Positions 1 through 8,857 of a DNA stretch of 64,000 bases are shown here, one piece after another. Within the stretch, counting starts at the first letter, position 1. Every line of letters begins with the position of its first letter. Origin of the DNA: Pseudovibrio brasiliensis (lineage in GTDB: Bacteria; Pseudomonadota; Alphaproteobacteria; Rhizobiales; Stappiaceae). Position numbers and translations under genes: made by a program. Location of the stretch: NCBI RefSeq assembly GCF_018282095.1, contig NZ_CP074126.1, positions 3,266,341 through 3,330,340 of the forward strand, written 5' to 3'. The notes under the pieces were generated by a model. It did not search any database, was not told the origin of the DNA, and saw nothing but the letters and a program-made list of their open reading frames with translations.

Positions 1-659
1 TTGCCAAGAACTTTGGCACCGGCACCAATCAGAACACCCTGACGGATCTTCGGATGACGATCACCGGAAACCTTACCTGTCCCGCCGAGGGTAACCCCCT
101 GAAGGATGGAAACATCATCTTCAATAACAGCAGTTCCACCAACCACAATGCCTGTGCCGTGGTCAAAGAAGACACCGCGCCCGATTGGAACCTGCGGATG
201 AATGTCCATCTGGAACACTTCAGAACTACGGCTCTGCAGATAAAGCGCAAAATCCTCGCGGCCCTGAGCCCAAAGCCAGTTTGCCAGGCGATGGGTTTGC
301 AGCGCGTGGAAGCCTTTGAAGTAAAGGAGCGGTTCAAGAAAACGGTCGCAAGCAGGATCGCGATCAAAAACAGCTGAAAGATCAACGCGGAAAGACTGCG
401 CGATCTCCGGCGCCTGATCCAGCGCATCCAGATAGGTCTGACGAATGAGAGAAGAAGAAACAACCACGTGGCCCAGACGGTCTGCCACACGATGAACAAT
501 CGCTTCCTCCAAAGAAGAGTGATTCAGCACCGTCTCATACACAAAAGACGCAAGCGCTGGCTCAGAGCTGGCCATGGCTTGAGCTTCTGCTTTCACGCGA
601 TCCCAAACAGGATCATGAGAGGCCAGCTCCTTGGGGCTACTTGAAGAAATTTGCACCAT
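1..659 (-). CDS. cysE: Serine O-acetyltransferase (CysE), 3' end cut by window edge
   Basis: CysE transfers acetyl from acetyl-CoA to serine, giving O-acetylserine for cysteine synthesis in the cytoplasm. The reverse strand reads open from an ATG at 659 to the window edge, giving 219 residues. The N-terminal half is helical with the usual RDPACD stretch (about residues 100-105). From about residue 153 it enters the left-handed beta-helix hexapeptide repeats, with FFDHGTGIVVG (Asp166/His167 fit the catalytic pair) and VTLGGTGK near 190, matching enterobacterial CysE closely in order. About 50-60 C-terminal residues, including the acetyl-CoA-loop and cysteine-feedback tail, lie outside. The start fits the family length. 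The region upstream (660-864) holds an inverted repeat listed separately. Identification is secure. Confidence 0.95.
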   Translation of the reverse strand, partial: MVQISSSSPKELASHDPVWDRVKAEAQAMASSEPALASFVYETVLNHSSLEEAIVHRVADRLGHVVVSSSLIRQTYLDALDQAPEIAQSFRVDLSAVFDRDPACDRFLEPLLYFKGFHALQTHRLANWLWAQGREDFALYLQSRSSEVFQMDIHPQVPIGRGVFFDHGTGIVVGGTAVIEDDVSILQGVTLGGTGKVSGDRHPKIRQGVLIGAGAKVLG

Positions 660-679
660 GAAAGAATGTTCCTTTATGG

Positions 680-706
680 ATAGGACCTATTCAACCTTAC
701 ATAGGT
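680..706. promoter_or_regulatory. Inverted repeats upstream of cysE
   Basis: ATAGG-A-CCTAT (680-690) is a near-perfect 11-bp palindrome. A second ATAGGT follows at 701-706, pairing with ACCTAT at 685-690. It lies 21 bp upstream of the cysE start codon, where an operator or promoter element would be expected. No regulator is identified and the match may be chance in a short AT-rich spacer. The rest of 660-864 holds nothing recognisable. Confidence 0.3.
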
Positions 707-864
707 GTAGACCATTTCAATCCAAGTCCCACCTAGTCGCTTTGAGTTATCCGCCTATAGTACATCACGCAGTATTGCCATTAGAGAAAGCCCGTACCAA
801 ACCCATAGAGCCAAAGAGAAAGAGAAACTACATTTTCGACTAAATGCAGAACTTCATTCTATTT

Positions 865-1737
865 TCAGGCGGCAGCTTGGTACTCTTTTAGAAATGGCAT
901 GATCGCGGCAGTAAAAATATCATTCACATCGCCTGCAACCATATGACCAGCTTCTTTCACATCTGTGAATTGTGCATGCGGAACCAGTTCAAGAAATTCA
1001 TCAACGTGGCTCTGTTTCACAAGCTCTGAAGCCGCACCGCGCACCAGCATGCTCGGCACCTTCAGGTTGGCCGCCGCTTCCAGCAACTGGCTCTGCACCT
1101 GCTCTTTCATATCGGCCCGATCTGCATGATGAGTGATAAAGCGCGGATCCCAATGCCAGCGATACCGGCCATCTTCCCGCAACCGCAGGTTTTTGGAAAG
1201 GCCATCCAGCGTTTTAGGGCGTTTGCGATGTGGTAGATAGGAAGCGATCATATCAGCAGCTTCTTCAACACTGCCAAATCCATCCTCCACCTTTTCCGCC
1301 ATGAAAGAGAGGATCTTGTTCACCCCGCCCTCATCTAGACGAGGCGTCACATCCACGAGGATCACACCAGCAAGAGCACCGGGGCGCAGCGCCCCTTCCG
1401 CCAGAATAGATGCAAGACCACCCAGCGAGGCACCGATCGCAATTGGCTTGATACCGGTTTCCTCATGGATCTGCGTCGCCGCAGCAGCAACATCAGCACC
1501 GAAGTCGGAGAAGAAGTACTTCTCTCCATCCACCCATGCACTGTCACCATGGCCACGCATATCAAGACAAAACGCCTGCATTCCTGCATTGGCGATCATC
1601 TCTGCAGTCTTGCCCCACGAATGTCTCGTCTGCCCGCCGCCATGCATCATCATCACGGTCTGGCCTTCTGTGCCATACCGGTCAGCGACAATACGGTTGC
1701 CATCAGCTCCGATAAATTCGTGGGTACCTCTATTCAT
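865..1737 (-). CDS. Alpha/beta-fold hydrolase
   Basis: A 290-residue alpha/beta hydrolase of unknown substrate. Visible signature: oxyanion-hole stretch MMHGGGQTRHSW (about 31-41), DMRGHGDS (59-66), nucleophile elbow GASLGG with Ser104, and a C-terminal catalytic His in EAGHMVAGD (about 265). An acid is expected near 'DVTPRLDEGG' or shortly before the His. There is no signal peptide, so it is probably cytoplasmic. It is the second gene of a two-gene unit: its ATG overlaps the stop of the upstream hydrolase in ATGA (1734-1737), so the two are probably translationally coupled. The family covers esterases, haloperoxidase-like enzymes and C-C hydrolases, and nothing here decides among them. Confidence 0.85.
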   Translation of the reverse strand: MNRGTHEFIGADGNRIVADRYGTEGQTVMMMHGGGQTRHSWGKTAEMIANAGMQAFCLDMRGHGDSAWVDGEKYFFSDFGADVAAAATQIHEETGIKPIAIGASLGGLASILAEGALRPGALAGVILVDVTPRLDEGGVNKILSFMAEKVEDGFGSVEEAADMIASYLPHRKRPKTLDGLSKNLRLREDGRYRWHWDPRFITHHADRADMKEQVQSQLLEAAANLKVPSMLVRGAASELVKQSHVDEFLELVPHAQFTDVKEAGHMVAGDVNDIFTAAIMPFLKEYQAAA

Positions 1738-2486
1738 GAAAACTGCTCCAAAAATTCTAACGTGCCTTTTTTGAAAATCTTGTCGCCAACAGCCGTCATG
1801 TGGTCCCGGTTGGTGATTTCCAGATAGCTGGCATTCGGCATCAGATCAGCAAGCGCTTTGGGATCACCGGCCACATCATCATTGGTGCCGACAGCCACCA
1901 GTGTAGGCGCCATAATGGTCGATACCATGTCCTCGGAAATCGGTTTGCGGGCAGACTGCATGCAAGCAGCCAACGCACGTCTGTCAGACTTGGTCTGCTC
2001 AGCAAACGCCCTGAAGGCACGACCCGTCCGGTCTTTCACATCAGAGATTTTGTCAGCCAGCAGGCCTTCTATAATTGGCTCAGGATTCCCGACGCCGGAA
2101 ATCAGGCCATATCCCATACCGCCAAGAGTCAGAGAACGCACACGATCAGGCGCCTGCAAAGCGCAAAACGCTGAGATGCGGGTTCCCATGGAATAACCAA
2201 GCAGATCTGCTTTATCGATATAAAGATGATCAAGCAGCTTCAGCGCATCCTCTGCCATGACAGGCGCGCCGTAATCTTCGCCATTGTAGTACTTGTAGCT
2301 CTCGCCGTGACCGCGGTTATCAATCGCAATTACACGGCGCCCATCCTTCACGAGCAAGTCGACCCAACCAGGGTACACCCAGTTGACGAACTTGTTGGAG
2401 GCGAATCCGTGGATCAGCAGGATTGGGTCGCCCTCTCCTTCATCAAGATAAGCGATAGGACGATCATTATTGTTGAATATTGGCAT
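1734..2486 (-). CDS. Alpha/beta-fold hydrolase
   Basis: A 250-residue alpha/beta hydrolase, the first gene of the pair. Motifs: LLIHGFASNKFVNW (about 23-36), IAIDNRGHGES (53-63), nucleophile elbow GYSMGT with Ser99, and the C-terminal NRDHMTAVGD with His229. The cap region between is short. It is a different subfamily from its partner (the oxyanion sequence is HGF rather than HGGG), so this is not a recent tandem duplication. The ATGA overlap with the following gene implies co-expression and perhaps consecutive steps on one substrate, which is inference only. Substrate unknown. Confidence 0.85.
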   Translation of the reverse strand: MPIFNNNDRPIAYLDEGEGDPILLIHGFASNKFVNWVYPGWVDLLVKDGRRVIAIDNRGHGESYKYYNGEDYGAPVMAEDALKLLDHLYIDKADLLGYSMGTRISAFCALQAPDRVRSLTLGGMGYGLISGVGNPEPIIEGLLADKISDVKDRTGRAFRAFAEQTKSDRRALAACMQSARKPISEDMVSTIMAPTLVAVGTNDDVAGDPKALADLMPNASYLEITNRDHMTAVGDKIFKKGTLEFLEQFS

Positions 2487-2777
2487 ATTACCTAACGTTT
2501 ACGTAAAGGAAAACTATGGGATCAAGGGAGGGTAAATGTAAGTATCAAGAAAGAAAAGGCCAAAGACCTATCAATTTGGATTAGTCCCTTAACTATACAC
2601 ACAGAACGAAACAGAACCGTTTTCGCCTTAAAACCTCAGTGCTAGGTGAAAAAACGCAGTACAGTTGTGGACCGCATAGGATGCAGTGCAATCAATCTCC
2701 TAGAAAACCTGTTTTTTTACGCAGAACCAATTTATTGTCACCGGCAAAATTTATGTTCCATGGAGCTTGGCAAACAA

Positions 2778-3023
2778 ATGGCCGATAAAGTCGTACCACA
2801 CTTCCACAACAGCAACGGTGTAGAAGCCATCAAAATTGGCGCCAAAGAGTTCATGTGTATCGGCGCAAAGCCACCATTGGATCACCCACATGTGTTCCTC
2901 GACATGGGTGCTGATGACAACGCGGTTTGCCCATACTGCTCTACCCTGTACCACTACGACGCCAGCCTGGGTTCTCACGAATCCAATCCAGCTGATTGCG
3001 TATGGACACCTGATGCGGCTTAA
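2778..3023 (+). CDS. Zinc-finger domain protein (NDUFS6-like, CHCC type)
   Basis: An 81-residue protein resembling the alphaproteobacterial zinc-finger family related to the mitochondrial complex I accessory subunit NDUFS6. The ligand set C27-x8-H36-x14-C51-x2-C54 is visible in FMCIGAKPPLDHPH and VCPYCSTLYHY. The ATG at 2778 is preferred, with a GGAG about 12 bp upstream. An in-frame ATG at 2760 would add six residues but has no ribosome-binding site. The role is probably assembly or stability of an iron-sulfur or respiratory complex, by analogy only. It lies 97 bp upstream of the monooxygenase gene on the same strand. The preceding spacer (2487-2777) shows nothing else. Confidence 0.85.
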   Translation: MADKVVPHFHNSNGVEAIKIGAKEFMCIGAKPPLDHPHVFLDMGADDNAVCPYCSTLYHYDASLGSHESNPADCVWTPDAA

Positions 3024-3119
3024 CAGCCGTATCACTTAGACGATAAAACGAATAATCAGTAATCCCGCTGCAATGCCTGTTACCCCGTTTCAGGCAAAGC
3101 ACGGCAGGAAAGCTGCGCA

Positions 3120-4319
3120 ATGATACCAAGAAATATTGCTATCGCAGGAGCCGGGATCGCCGGCCTTACAGCTGCGCTATATCTCGCCCGTAAGGGCCAC
3201 AGTGTTTTCCTGTTCGACGCTGCTCCAGAGCTTTCCGAGGTCGGCGCGGGAATTCAGTTGTCTCCCAATGCGATGAGATGCTTGCAGGCCCTTGGCTTGG
3301 GCCCTGCCCTCATGGCAAGAGCCGTTTCCCCTTCCAGCGTCAACATTCGCTCCGGTCAGGATGGCTCTCAGCTGGCAACAGTTCCTCTGGGACGGATCGC
3401 GGAAGACCGCTACGGCGCACCTTACTATGTGATCCACCGTGCAGATCTTCAGCAGCTCCTGCTCGAAGCTGTTCAGAACACGCCAGAAGTGACCCTGCGC
3501 CTCGACACCAAGATCGACAACGCTGAGATCAGTGGTGACACCGTTAAGCTGAACGGCGCTGCCTTTGCCTCTGGTATGGATGGCGTACCAGAGCTGTTTG
3601 ATCTGCTCATCGGCGCAGATGGCGTGCGTTCCAGCATTCGCCAGAACACTCTGGGCGGAGCACCAGCAAAGCACACCGGCTTTGTGGCCTACCGCGCCAC
3701 AGCAGAACCACCGTTCAATCTGGAACATCTGCTCAGCACATCCGGCCTCTGGCTAGCACGCAACGCGCATCTGGTTCAGTACCCGGTGAAAAACGGCAAG
3801 CTGCTCAACATCGTCGCCATCACCAAGGAAAACTGGGAGGAAGACACCTGGTCTCATCCAGTTGGCCGTGATGACGTCCGCAAACATTTCCGCAACTGGA
3901 CACCGGAAGCGCTGCGTCTGGTCTACCTGCCGGAAACATGGACACGCTGGTCCCTGTGCGAGGTCGACACCCGTCCGGCCTGGACCCAAGGCCCGGTTAC
4001 CCTCATCGGTGATGCGGCCCACGCTATCCTGCCGTTCTCTGCGCAAGGTGCAGCCATGGCTATTGAGGATGCAGCGGTGCTTTCCAAGATGGTCGACAAA
4101 CACGGCGCAACGCCTCAGGCGCTTCAGGCTTATGAAGCTGCTCGTCGCCCACGCATCCAAAAGATGAGCAAGCTCGTAAAGTGGAATGACTGGGTCTACC
4201 ACATGGGCTTCCCACTGCGCATACCACGGGACATCGTCATGCGCTCCAGCACACCGAGCCAGCTTCTGGACCGGTTGAACTGGATCTACGAGTGGTCTCC
4301 AGAAGACGAAGATATCTAA
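3120..4319 (+). CDS. FAD-dependent monooxygenase (aromatic hydroxylase/UbiH-like)
   Basis: A 399-residue class A flavoprotein monooxygenase. Features in order: N-terminal Rossmann motif GAGIAGLTAALYLARKGH (about 9-26), second FAD/NADPH motif LLIGADGVRSSIR (about 162-174), and FAD-ribityl motif TLIGDAAHAILPFSAQG (about 290-306). This fold hydroxylates aromatic rings with NAD(P)H and O2. The overall look is closest to salicylate or 3-hydroxybenzoate hydroxylases and to the ubiquinone hydroxylases. A GGAAAG lies about 8 bp before the ATG. The gene stands alone between the zinc protein and a repeat-containing spacer. No ring-cleavage or ubi neighbours are present, so the substrate is unassigned. 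Confidence 0.85.
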   Translation: MIPRNIAIAGAGIAGLTAALYLARKGHSVFLFDAAPELSEVGAGIQLSPNAMRCLQALGLGPALMARAVSPSSVNIRSGQDGSQLATVPLGRIAEDRYGAPYYVIHRADLQQLLLEAVQNTPEVTLRLDTKIDNAEISGDTVKLNGAAFASGMDGVPELFDLLIGADGVRSSIRQNTLGGAPAKHTGFVAYRATAEPPFNLEHLLSTSGLWLARNAHLVQYPVKNGKLLNIVAITKENWEEDTWSHPVGRDDVRKHFRNWTPEALRLVYLPETWTRWSLCEVDTRPAWTQGPVTLIGDAAHAILPFSAQGAAMAIEDAAVLSKMVDKHGATPQALQAYEAARRPRIQKMSKLVKWNDWVYHMGFPLRIPRDIVMRSSTPSQLLDRLNWIYEWSPEDEDI

Positions 4320-4327
4320 AGCGGACC

Positions 4328-4418
4328 TCCGGAAAGTGGGCACCAGTTTTCGGAGATACGCATAAGCAAACGATAAAGCAGTCTGCGCCATCAAGGATCA
4401 TGTCAAACTGCTTTATCG
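4328..4418 (+). repeat. Dispersed bipartite intergenic repeat, copy 1
   Basis: The core palindrome TCCGGAAA...TTTTCGGA (4328-4354) is followed by a perfect 11-bp inverted repeat, CGATAAAGCAG (4371-4381) and CTGCTTTATCG (4408-4418). The core and the 'ACGCA-AAGC' bridge resemble copies at 13.2, 40.8 and 42.7 kb. The element fills the spacer between the monooxygenase stop and the downstream start. Such GTGGGNACC-cored palindromes are common in Hyphomicrobiales genomes. Confidence 0.7.
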
Positions 4419-4452
4419 AAGCATATTGAGTTTCGAAGGAATACAGAAAGCC

Positions 4453-5193
4453 ATGACCAACAAAATCATCACAGCGGGCTATGTCGTAATCGGCGACGAA
4501 ATCCTGTCAGGTCGCACCAAAGACAAGAACATCGGCTTTCTGGCATCCTACCTTACCGACATCGGCATCGATCTGAGCGAAGTGCGTGTTGTGCCTGACG
4601 TTGAGGAGAAGATCGTCGAAGCGGTCAATGCCTTGCGCGCTGAGTACACCTACGTTTTCACCTCCGGCGGCATTGGCCCGACTCATGATGACATCACCGC
4701 CGATGCCATCGCCAAGGCCTTTGGCGTTTCCATTGATCTTGACCCACGCGCTTACAAGCTGCTCGAAGATCACTACGGTGCAGAGAACTTCACCCCTGCC
4801 CGCCAGCGCATGGCCCGTATTCCTGATGGCGCGGATCTGATTGAAAACAAGGTCTCCATCGCACCGGGCTTCCGTATTGAGAACGTCCATGTGATGGCCG
4901 GTGTTCCTGCAATCATGCAGGCCATGGTGGACGCTATCGCGCCGACTCTGGAAACCAGTCAAAAGATGCTTTCCGTGACAATTGAGGCCGCCCTTCCTGA
5001 GAGTCGCATCGCGCAAGACCTAGGGGAAATCCAGAAAAACTACCCGGAAACCTCAATTGGCTCGTATCCGCAGTCAAAAGATGGAGTATTTTCCACACAG
5101 GTTGTTGTGCGATCTAGGTCAAATGATGTACTGGAACAGGCCAGTGAAGCCGTCCGAGCAGCCGTAGAAGCTGCAAAGACAAAATTTCTTTGA
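4453..5193 (+). CDS. Molybdopterin-binding domain protein (CinA N-terminal/MoaB-like)
   Basis: A 246-residue protein with the MoCF-biosynthesis fold: [15 protein letters not shown] (about 12-26), then [13 protein letters not shown] (70-82), the classic MPT-binding signature shared by MoaB, Mog and the N-terminal half of CinA. The C-terminal CinA deamidase domain is absent, as in the widespread stand-alone 'competence/damage-inducible protein A' homologues. ATG 4453 is chosen, with AAGGAA upstream. An in-frame TTG at 4426 would extend it by nine residues into the repeat. It ends 10 bp before gpt, so the two are probably cotranscribed. The physiological role is not known. Confidence 0.85.
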   Translation: MTNKIITAGYVVIGDEILSGRTKDKNIGFLASYLTDIGIDLSEVRVVPDVEEKIVEAVNALRAEYTYVFTSGGIGPTHDDITADAIAKAFGVSIDLDPRAYKLLEDHYGAENFTPARQRMARIPDGADLIENKVSIAPGFRIENVHVMAGVPAIMQAMVDAIAPTLETSQKMLSVTIEAALPESRIAQDLGEIQKNYPETSIGSYPQSKDGVFSTQVVVRSRSNDVLEQASEAVRAAVEAAKTKFL

Positions 5194-5203
5194 AAGAAGA
5201 CAC

Positions 5204-5707
5204 ATGGAAAATCAGCAGCAATCCAAAGCATTCCCGGTCTCTTGGGACCAATTCCACCGCGATTGCCGTGCCCTCTCTTGGCGCCTCGCCGACAAAGGCG
5301 AATTTACAGCGATTGTAGCCATCACACGTGGTGGCCTTGTTCCAGCTGGCATTATTGCTCGTGAGTTGGGTGTTCGCACCATTGAGACAGTTTGCATTGC
5401 ATCTTACCACGACTACGACGATCAGGGTGAGTTGAAGGTCATCAAGCCAATCGATCCAAAAGTGATCGGCTCTGAAGGTGGCGAAGGCATCCTCATCATT
5501 GACGATCTGGTCGACACCGGTAAGACAGCAAAAGTTGTGCGCGAAATGCTGCCAAAAGCACACTTCGCAACCGTATACGCCAAGCCAATGGGCCGCGATC
5601 TGGCTGATACCATTGTGACCGAAGTTTCTCAGGACACCTGGGTGTACTTCCCATGGGATCTGGGCATGCAGTTCCAGCCACCAATCTCTAAAGATACCGC
5701 TGGCTAA
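5204..5707 (+). CDS. gpt: Xanthine(-guanine) phosphoribosyltransferase
   Basis: Gpt converts xanthine or guanine plus PRPP to XMP or GMP (purine salvage). The 167-residue protein carries [20 protein letters not shown] (about 37-56) and the PRPP-binding loop [13 protein letters not shown] (96-108). The C-terminal [15 protein letters not shown] matches Gpt, with aromatic residues that stack on the base. The length is typical. An AGAAGA lies just before the ATG. It follows the MPT-binding protein by 10 bp and ends in a strong terminator. Confidence 0.93.
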   Translation: MENQQQSKAFPVSWDQFHRDCRALSWRLADKGEFTAIVAITRGGLVPAGIIARELGVRTIETVCIASYHDYDDQGELKVIKPIDPKVIGSEGGEGILIIDDLVDTGKTAKVVREMLPKAHFATVYAKPMGRDLADTIVTEVSQDTWVYFPWDLGMQFQPPISKDTAG

Positions 5708-5740
5708 ACAGCCCGACGGAATTCTGCATAAGAGTTTCAA

Positions 5741-5769
5741 AGCCTCGGCCCCAGCGCCGGGGCTTTTTC
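5741..5769 (+). terminator. Rho-independent terminator after gpt
   Basis: Stem AGCCTCGGC (5741-5749) pairs with GCCGGGGCT (5756-5764), nine pairs including one T-G wobble, with loop CCCAGC. It is followed by TTTTT. Confidence 0.9.
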
Positions 5770-5884
5770 ATGTCTGTGTCAGCCCATCAAGGCTACTCCA
5801 GATAAAAACGGGGCACGACCGCCCCAACAACACCCGAGAAAACTTATCCCCCTCACTCAATTATGCGCTCATACTAATCCCATG

Positions 5885-6372
5885 CCCACGTGACGGGCAG
5901 CTGGCGGACCGTCCGTCAGCGTGTCGTGGGCTGGGTGGGGCTTTTGTGAGAGGTAACGCATCTTGCAAAGGTCCGGTGGCACCGATTTTCAGGCGTGACT
6001 GCATGGTCTGAGAGGAAGGGCCCAAGCCTGAAGGGCATCACGCAGTGGCATTTGCTGGTCAGAGCAGCACATGTCAGGGATAGAGGACCTGTTCGGATAC
6101 GGAAACTTATCTGAGCAAAGCCACTATCCTTCCGGGAAACCGGCTATCGTGTCTTTCAGGATAAGAGGCGATGTTGGCCATACCAAAATGCCCGGGCAAG
6201 GCGCGTAGCCAATGCCGAAGACTCTATTACTAACCAAATGCGCAGGTATTGCCTGCCGCCTTGCCTCTCCCGGCTTTCGGGAAATCTGGTCCAACACTGC
6301 ATGGGATGCCATGTGGTGATTTCAGTGCAGGAATCCACACTCCATTGAGGGGGCGACAGTGTAGCCTTACAT
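5885..6372 (+). ncRNA. Non-coding structured element, possibly the 5' part of a degenerate group II intron
   Basis: This stretch of about 490 nt between gpt's terminator and the sfsA 3' end has no credible gene but strong folding. GCTGGCGGA (5900-5908) pairs with TCCGTCAGC (5912-5920), CCCACG (5885-5890) pairs with CGTGGG (5925-5930), and several further GC hairpins follow. It contains GTGAC at 5890, reminiscent of the intron 5' consensus GUGYG, and a GAGGTAACGCATC stretch of the type I associate with domain I of alphaproteobacterial introns. No reverse-transcriptase gene follows, so any intron is truncated. The position just after a terminator and abutting sfsA suits an insertion. The assignment is from memory of such sequences and is tentative. 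Another structured RNA is possible. Confidence 0.35.
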
Positions 6373-6377
6373 CCGCC

Positions 6378-7082
6378 TTAGCACCGCACCTCAATAGCCC
6401 GGTCTGCAATGATCTCATCAGCCATCAGGCGGCAACCGATCGCATAGACCTCAACACCTGCTTTCACAGCCGCATCAAAGGCCTCGCCGTACTTCCTATC
6501 AATGTCACGAGCCAGAACAAGCGCATCGCAATCGTCACGCTGGATCAGAAACACCATGGCGGCACGGTGACCTTCGCGAACCATATCAGCAAGCTCATCC
6601 AGATGCTTGGCACCGCGAGCAGTCACCGCATCAGGAAACTCAGCAATCCCATCTTCACGAGCCAGCGTCACGTTCTTCACCTCAACATAGGTGCGCTTAT
6701 CGCCCTCGCCTTCCAGCAGAATATCGATACGGGAGTTCTTGCCGTACTTCACTTCACGGCGCAGCTTGTCGTAACCGGTCAGCTCTGGGATACGCCCGGC
6801 CTCAATCGCCTCTTCAACAAGACCGTTGGGACGGCTGGTGTTGATCCCCACCATCGCACCATCAATCTCAAGCATCTCCCAAGAATACTTCAGTTTGCGC
6901 TTTGGATCATCATTCGGCGTCAGCCAGACTTTGATGCCCGGTTCTTTCAAGCCCATCATGGAACCGGAGTTGGCGCAGTGCGCAGTGATTTCCGCTCCGC
7001 CCTCATCCAGTGTCACATCAGCCAGAAACCTTTTGTAACGCTTAATCAGCCGGCCCGTAACCAGCGGCACATCAAATCGCAT
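6378..7082 (-). CDS. sfsA: Sugar fermentation stimulation protein SfsA
   Basis: A 234-residue SfsA family protein. Recognised by AHCANSGSMMGL (about 34-45), INTSRPNGLVEEAIEAG (about 79-95), SRIDILLEG and YVEVKNVTLAREDGIAEFPDAVTARGAKHL, the nuclease-like D...EVK core conserved throughout SfsA. In E. coli it was named as a DNA-binding regulator of maltose metabolism; the conserved core suggests a nuclease-like fold, but the true role is unsettled. It lies 88 bp downstream of the first trkH and shares its strand. Its stop abuts the structured element at 5885-6372. Confidence 0.92.
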   Translation of the reverse strand: MRFDVPLVTGRLIKRYKRFLADVTLDEGGAEITAHCANSGSMMGLKEPGIKVWLTPNDDPKRKLKYSWEMLEIDGAMVGINTSRPNGLVEEAIEAGRIPELTGYDKLRREVKYGKNSRIDILLEGEGDKRTYVEVKNVTLAREDGIAEFPDAVTARGAKHLDELADMVREGHRAAMVFLIQRDDCDALVLARDIDRKYGEAFDAAVKAGVEVYAIGCRLMADEIIADRAIEVRC

Positions 7083-7170
7083 CGCGACCTTCCAAGTTAC
7101 TCAGCGCACTCTCCTCCAAAAACGGCTTTGTTTTTCGGGCAGGAGTACGCTCCAAAGTGAAGACTGAAGA

Positions 7171-8622
7171 TTATTTGGACCAGAAATCAGGATCCAGAAG
7201 AATGAGAACCGTAAACAGTTCCAGACGCCCCAGCAACATCGCTGCACACAAAATCCATTTCACAGGATCAGGCAGCGGCGCAAAGTTGCCAGCAGGACCA
7301 ATCATGGTGCCAAGACCCGGACCAACGTTACCAACGGAGGTTGCTGCAGCAGAAACGGCAGTCACCAGATCCAGATGGAACAGAGAAAGGATCAGCGTCA
7401 GAATGCCAACGGTGCCGATGTAAACCACAAGGAACGCAAGAACGGAGAACGTCAGTTCAGGGGTCAGATGCGTATTGCCGTAGCTCACGGAAATCACACG
7501 GTTCGGACGCACCATCCGGCGCATATGCGCAATCACGGTGCCAAAGAACACGAGGAAGCGGAAGACCTTGATGCCGCCCGTCGTAGACCCCGTACACCCG
7601 CCCACAAACTTGAGCAGGAACGCAAGACCAATCACCGGAGCACCCCAGGAGGTATAATCCCCCATGGCATAGCCCGTACCAGTCACCACAGAAATCACGT
7701 TGAACGCAGACTGCAGGATCGCACTGCCAAAACTATCCGCATTGCCGGAGGTACCCAGATAAATCGTCAGAGCAAGAGAGATAAGTCCCACCAACCACAA
7801 AAACGCCCGCACCTGCGGATCACGCCAAAGCAGCAACGGCTGACCGCGCAGCGCCTGAATAATCAGCACGAATGGCAGCGCGCCAACGATCATAAACACC
7901 ACAGCAATCCAACCGGTCACCGGGTTGGTGAAGTACCCGAAGGAGTTATCATGCGTGGAATAACCACCAGTCGCAATCGTCGTCAGACCATGGTTGAACG
8001 CATCAAACATCGTCATGCCGGAGAACCAGTAAAGCACGATACAAAGGCTGGTCAGCAGCAGATAAGTCATACTGATCAGGCGGATCAGCTCGATAGAGCG
8101 GCTAACAATCTTCTCACTCTGGTCAGAGCTTTCAGTCTGGAACAGCTGCATTCCACCAACGCGCAGAAACGGCAACAGAACGATCGCCATAACAACGATA
8201 CCAACACCGCCCATCCACTGCATCAGCGAGCGCCAGACCAGCAAGCCCGGAGGAAGTGAGTCGAGCCCTGTCAGCACTGTTGAGCCCGTGGTCGTAAACC
8301 CGGAAACAGCCTCAAACGCAGCATCCACGTACGCAATACCAAGCCAAAGGAAAGGCAAAGCACCAAACGCAGGCAATGAAACCCAGCACAAAGTTGTCAG
8401 GATAAATGTCTGGCGTGTATCAAGCCCATCACGCAGCGCACCACCCATGGCAACGATAAGCAACATGCCCACCAGACCAGTGATTAAAGCTGAAATAATA
8501 AAGGCTTGCCAGTCAGCGTTACGCGACACAACATCCACAAATGCCGGGACGAGCATGGCAGCAGCAAGGCCGACATAAAGGTACCCAAGCACACTTAAAA
8601 CCGGTCGTATGGAAACCAACAT
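7171..8622 (-). CDS. trkH: TrkH-family potassium uptake protein (copy 1)
   Basis: A 483-residue integral membrane subunit of the Trk/Ktr potassium channel-transporter. The four pore-loop filters with their glycines are visible in order: SGFTTTGSTVL, TIATGGYST, VVTGTGYAMGD and SVGNVGPGLG. TM helices fill the rest. TrkH works with the cytosolic nucleotide-binding gate TrkA, which is not in this window. A closely similar paralogue lies immediately upstream on the same strand, 235 bp away. The spacer 8623-8857 shows no clear terminator. sfsA follows downstream. Confidence 0.92.
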   Translation of the reverse strand: MLVSIRPVLSVLGYLYVGLAAAMLVPAFVDVVSRNADWQAFIISALITGLVGMLLIVAMGGALRDGLDTRQTFILTTLCWVSLPAFGALPFLWLGIAYVDAAFEAVSGFTTTGSTVLTGLDSLPPGLLVWRSLMQWMGGVGIVVMAIVLLPFLRVGGMQLFQTESSDQSEKIVSRSIELIRLISMTYLLLTSLCIVLYWFSGMTMFDAFNHGLTTIATGGYSTHDNSFGYFTNPVTGWIAVVFMIVGALPFVLIIQALRGQPLLLWRDPQVRAFLWLVGLISLALTIYLGTSGNADSFGSAILQSAFNVISVVTGTGYAMGDYTSWGAPVIGLAFLLKFVGGCTGSTTGGIKVFRFLVFFGTVIAHMRRMVRPNRVISVSYGNTHLTPELTFSVLAFLVVYIGTVGILTLILSLFHLDLVTAVSAAATSVGNVGPGLGTMIGPAGNFAPLPDPVKWILCAAMLLGRLELFTVLILLDPDFWSK

Positions 8623-8857
8623 CTATACCGCCGACATCAAATCCAATTTAGCCCGCCCGCTAGTCACATATTGTCCCTTCACGGACGAGATTGGAACGGT
8701 ATGCTCTCAAACATTTATGAAGCATTGGTTTTAGGCCACTTAGTGATATCTGGCAATTGAATTAATCGGGCAACTACCTATTCACACAACAAGAATGAAA
8801 CCCGACCGCCCAAACATGCTCAATGCACGAAATCCCTAGTCTTTCAGAGACGTAGCG

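Noticed and set aside
631-843. 70-residue plus-strand frame upstream of cysE
   Set aside because: It overlaps the cysE start and has no recognisable domain or ribosome-binding site.
6124-6312. Short minus-strand open frames inside the 5885-6372 element
   Set aside because: Proline- and cysteine-rich, no domain and overlapping one another. Better explained as chance frames in a GC-rich structured RNA.
7375-8259. 294-residue open frame on the plus strand
   Set aside because: It lies opposite trkH, is rich in His, Arg and Gln, has no domain, and is a typical antisense shadow of a membrane-protein gene.
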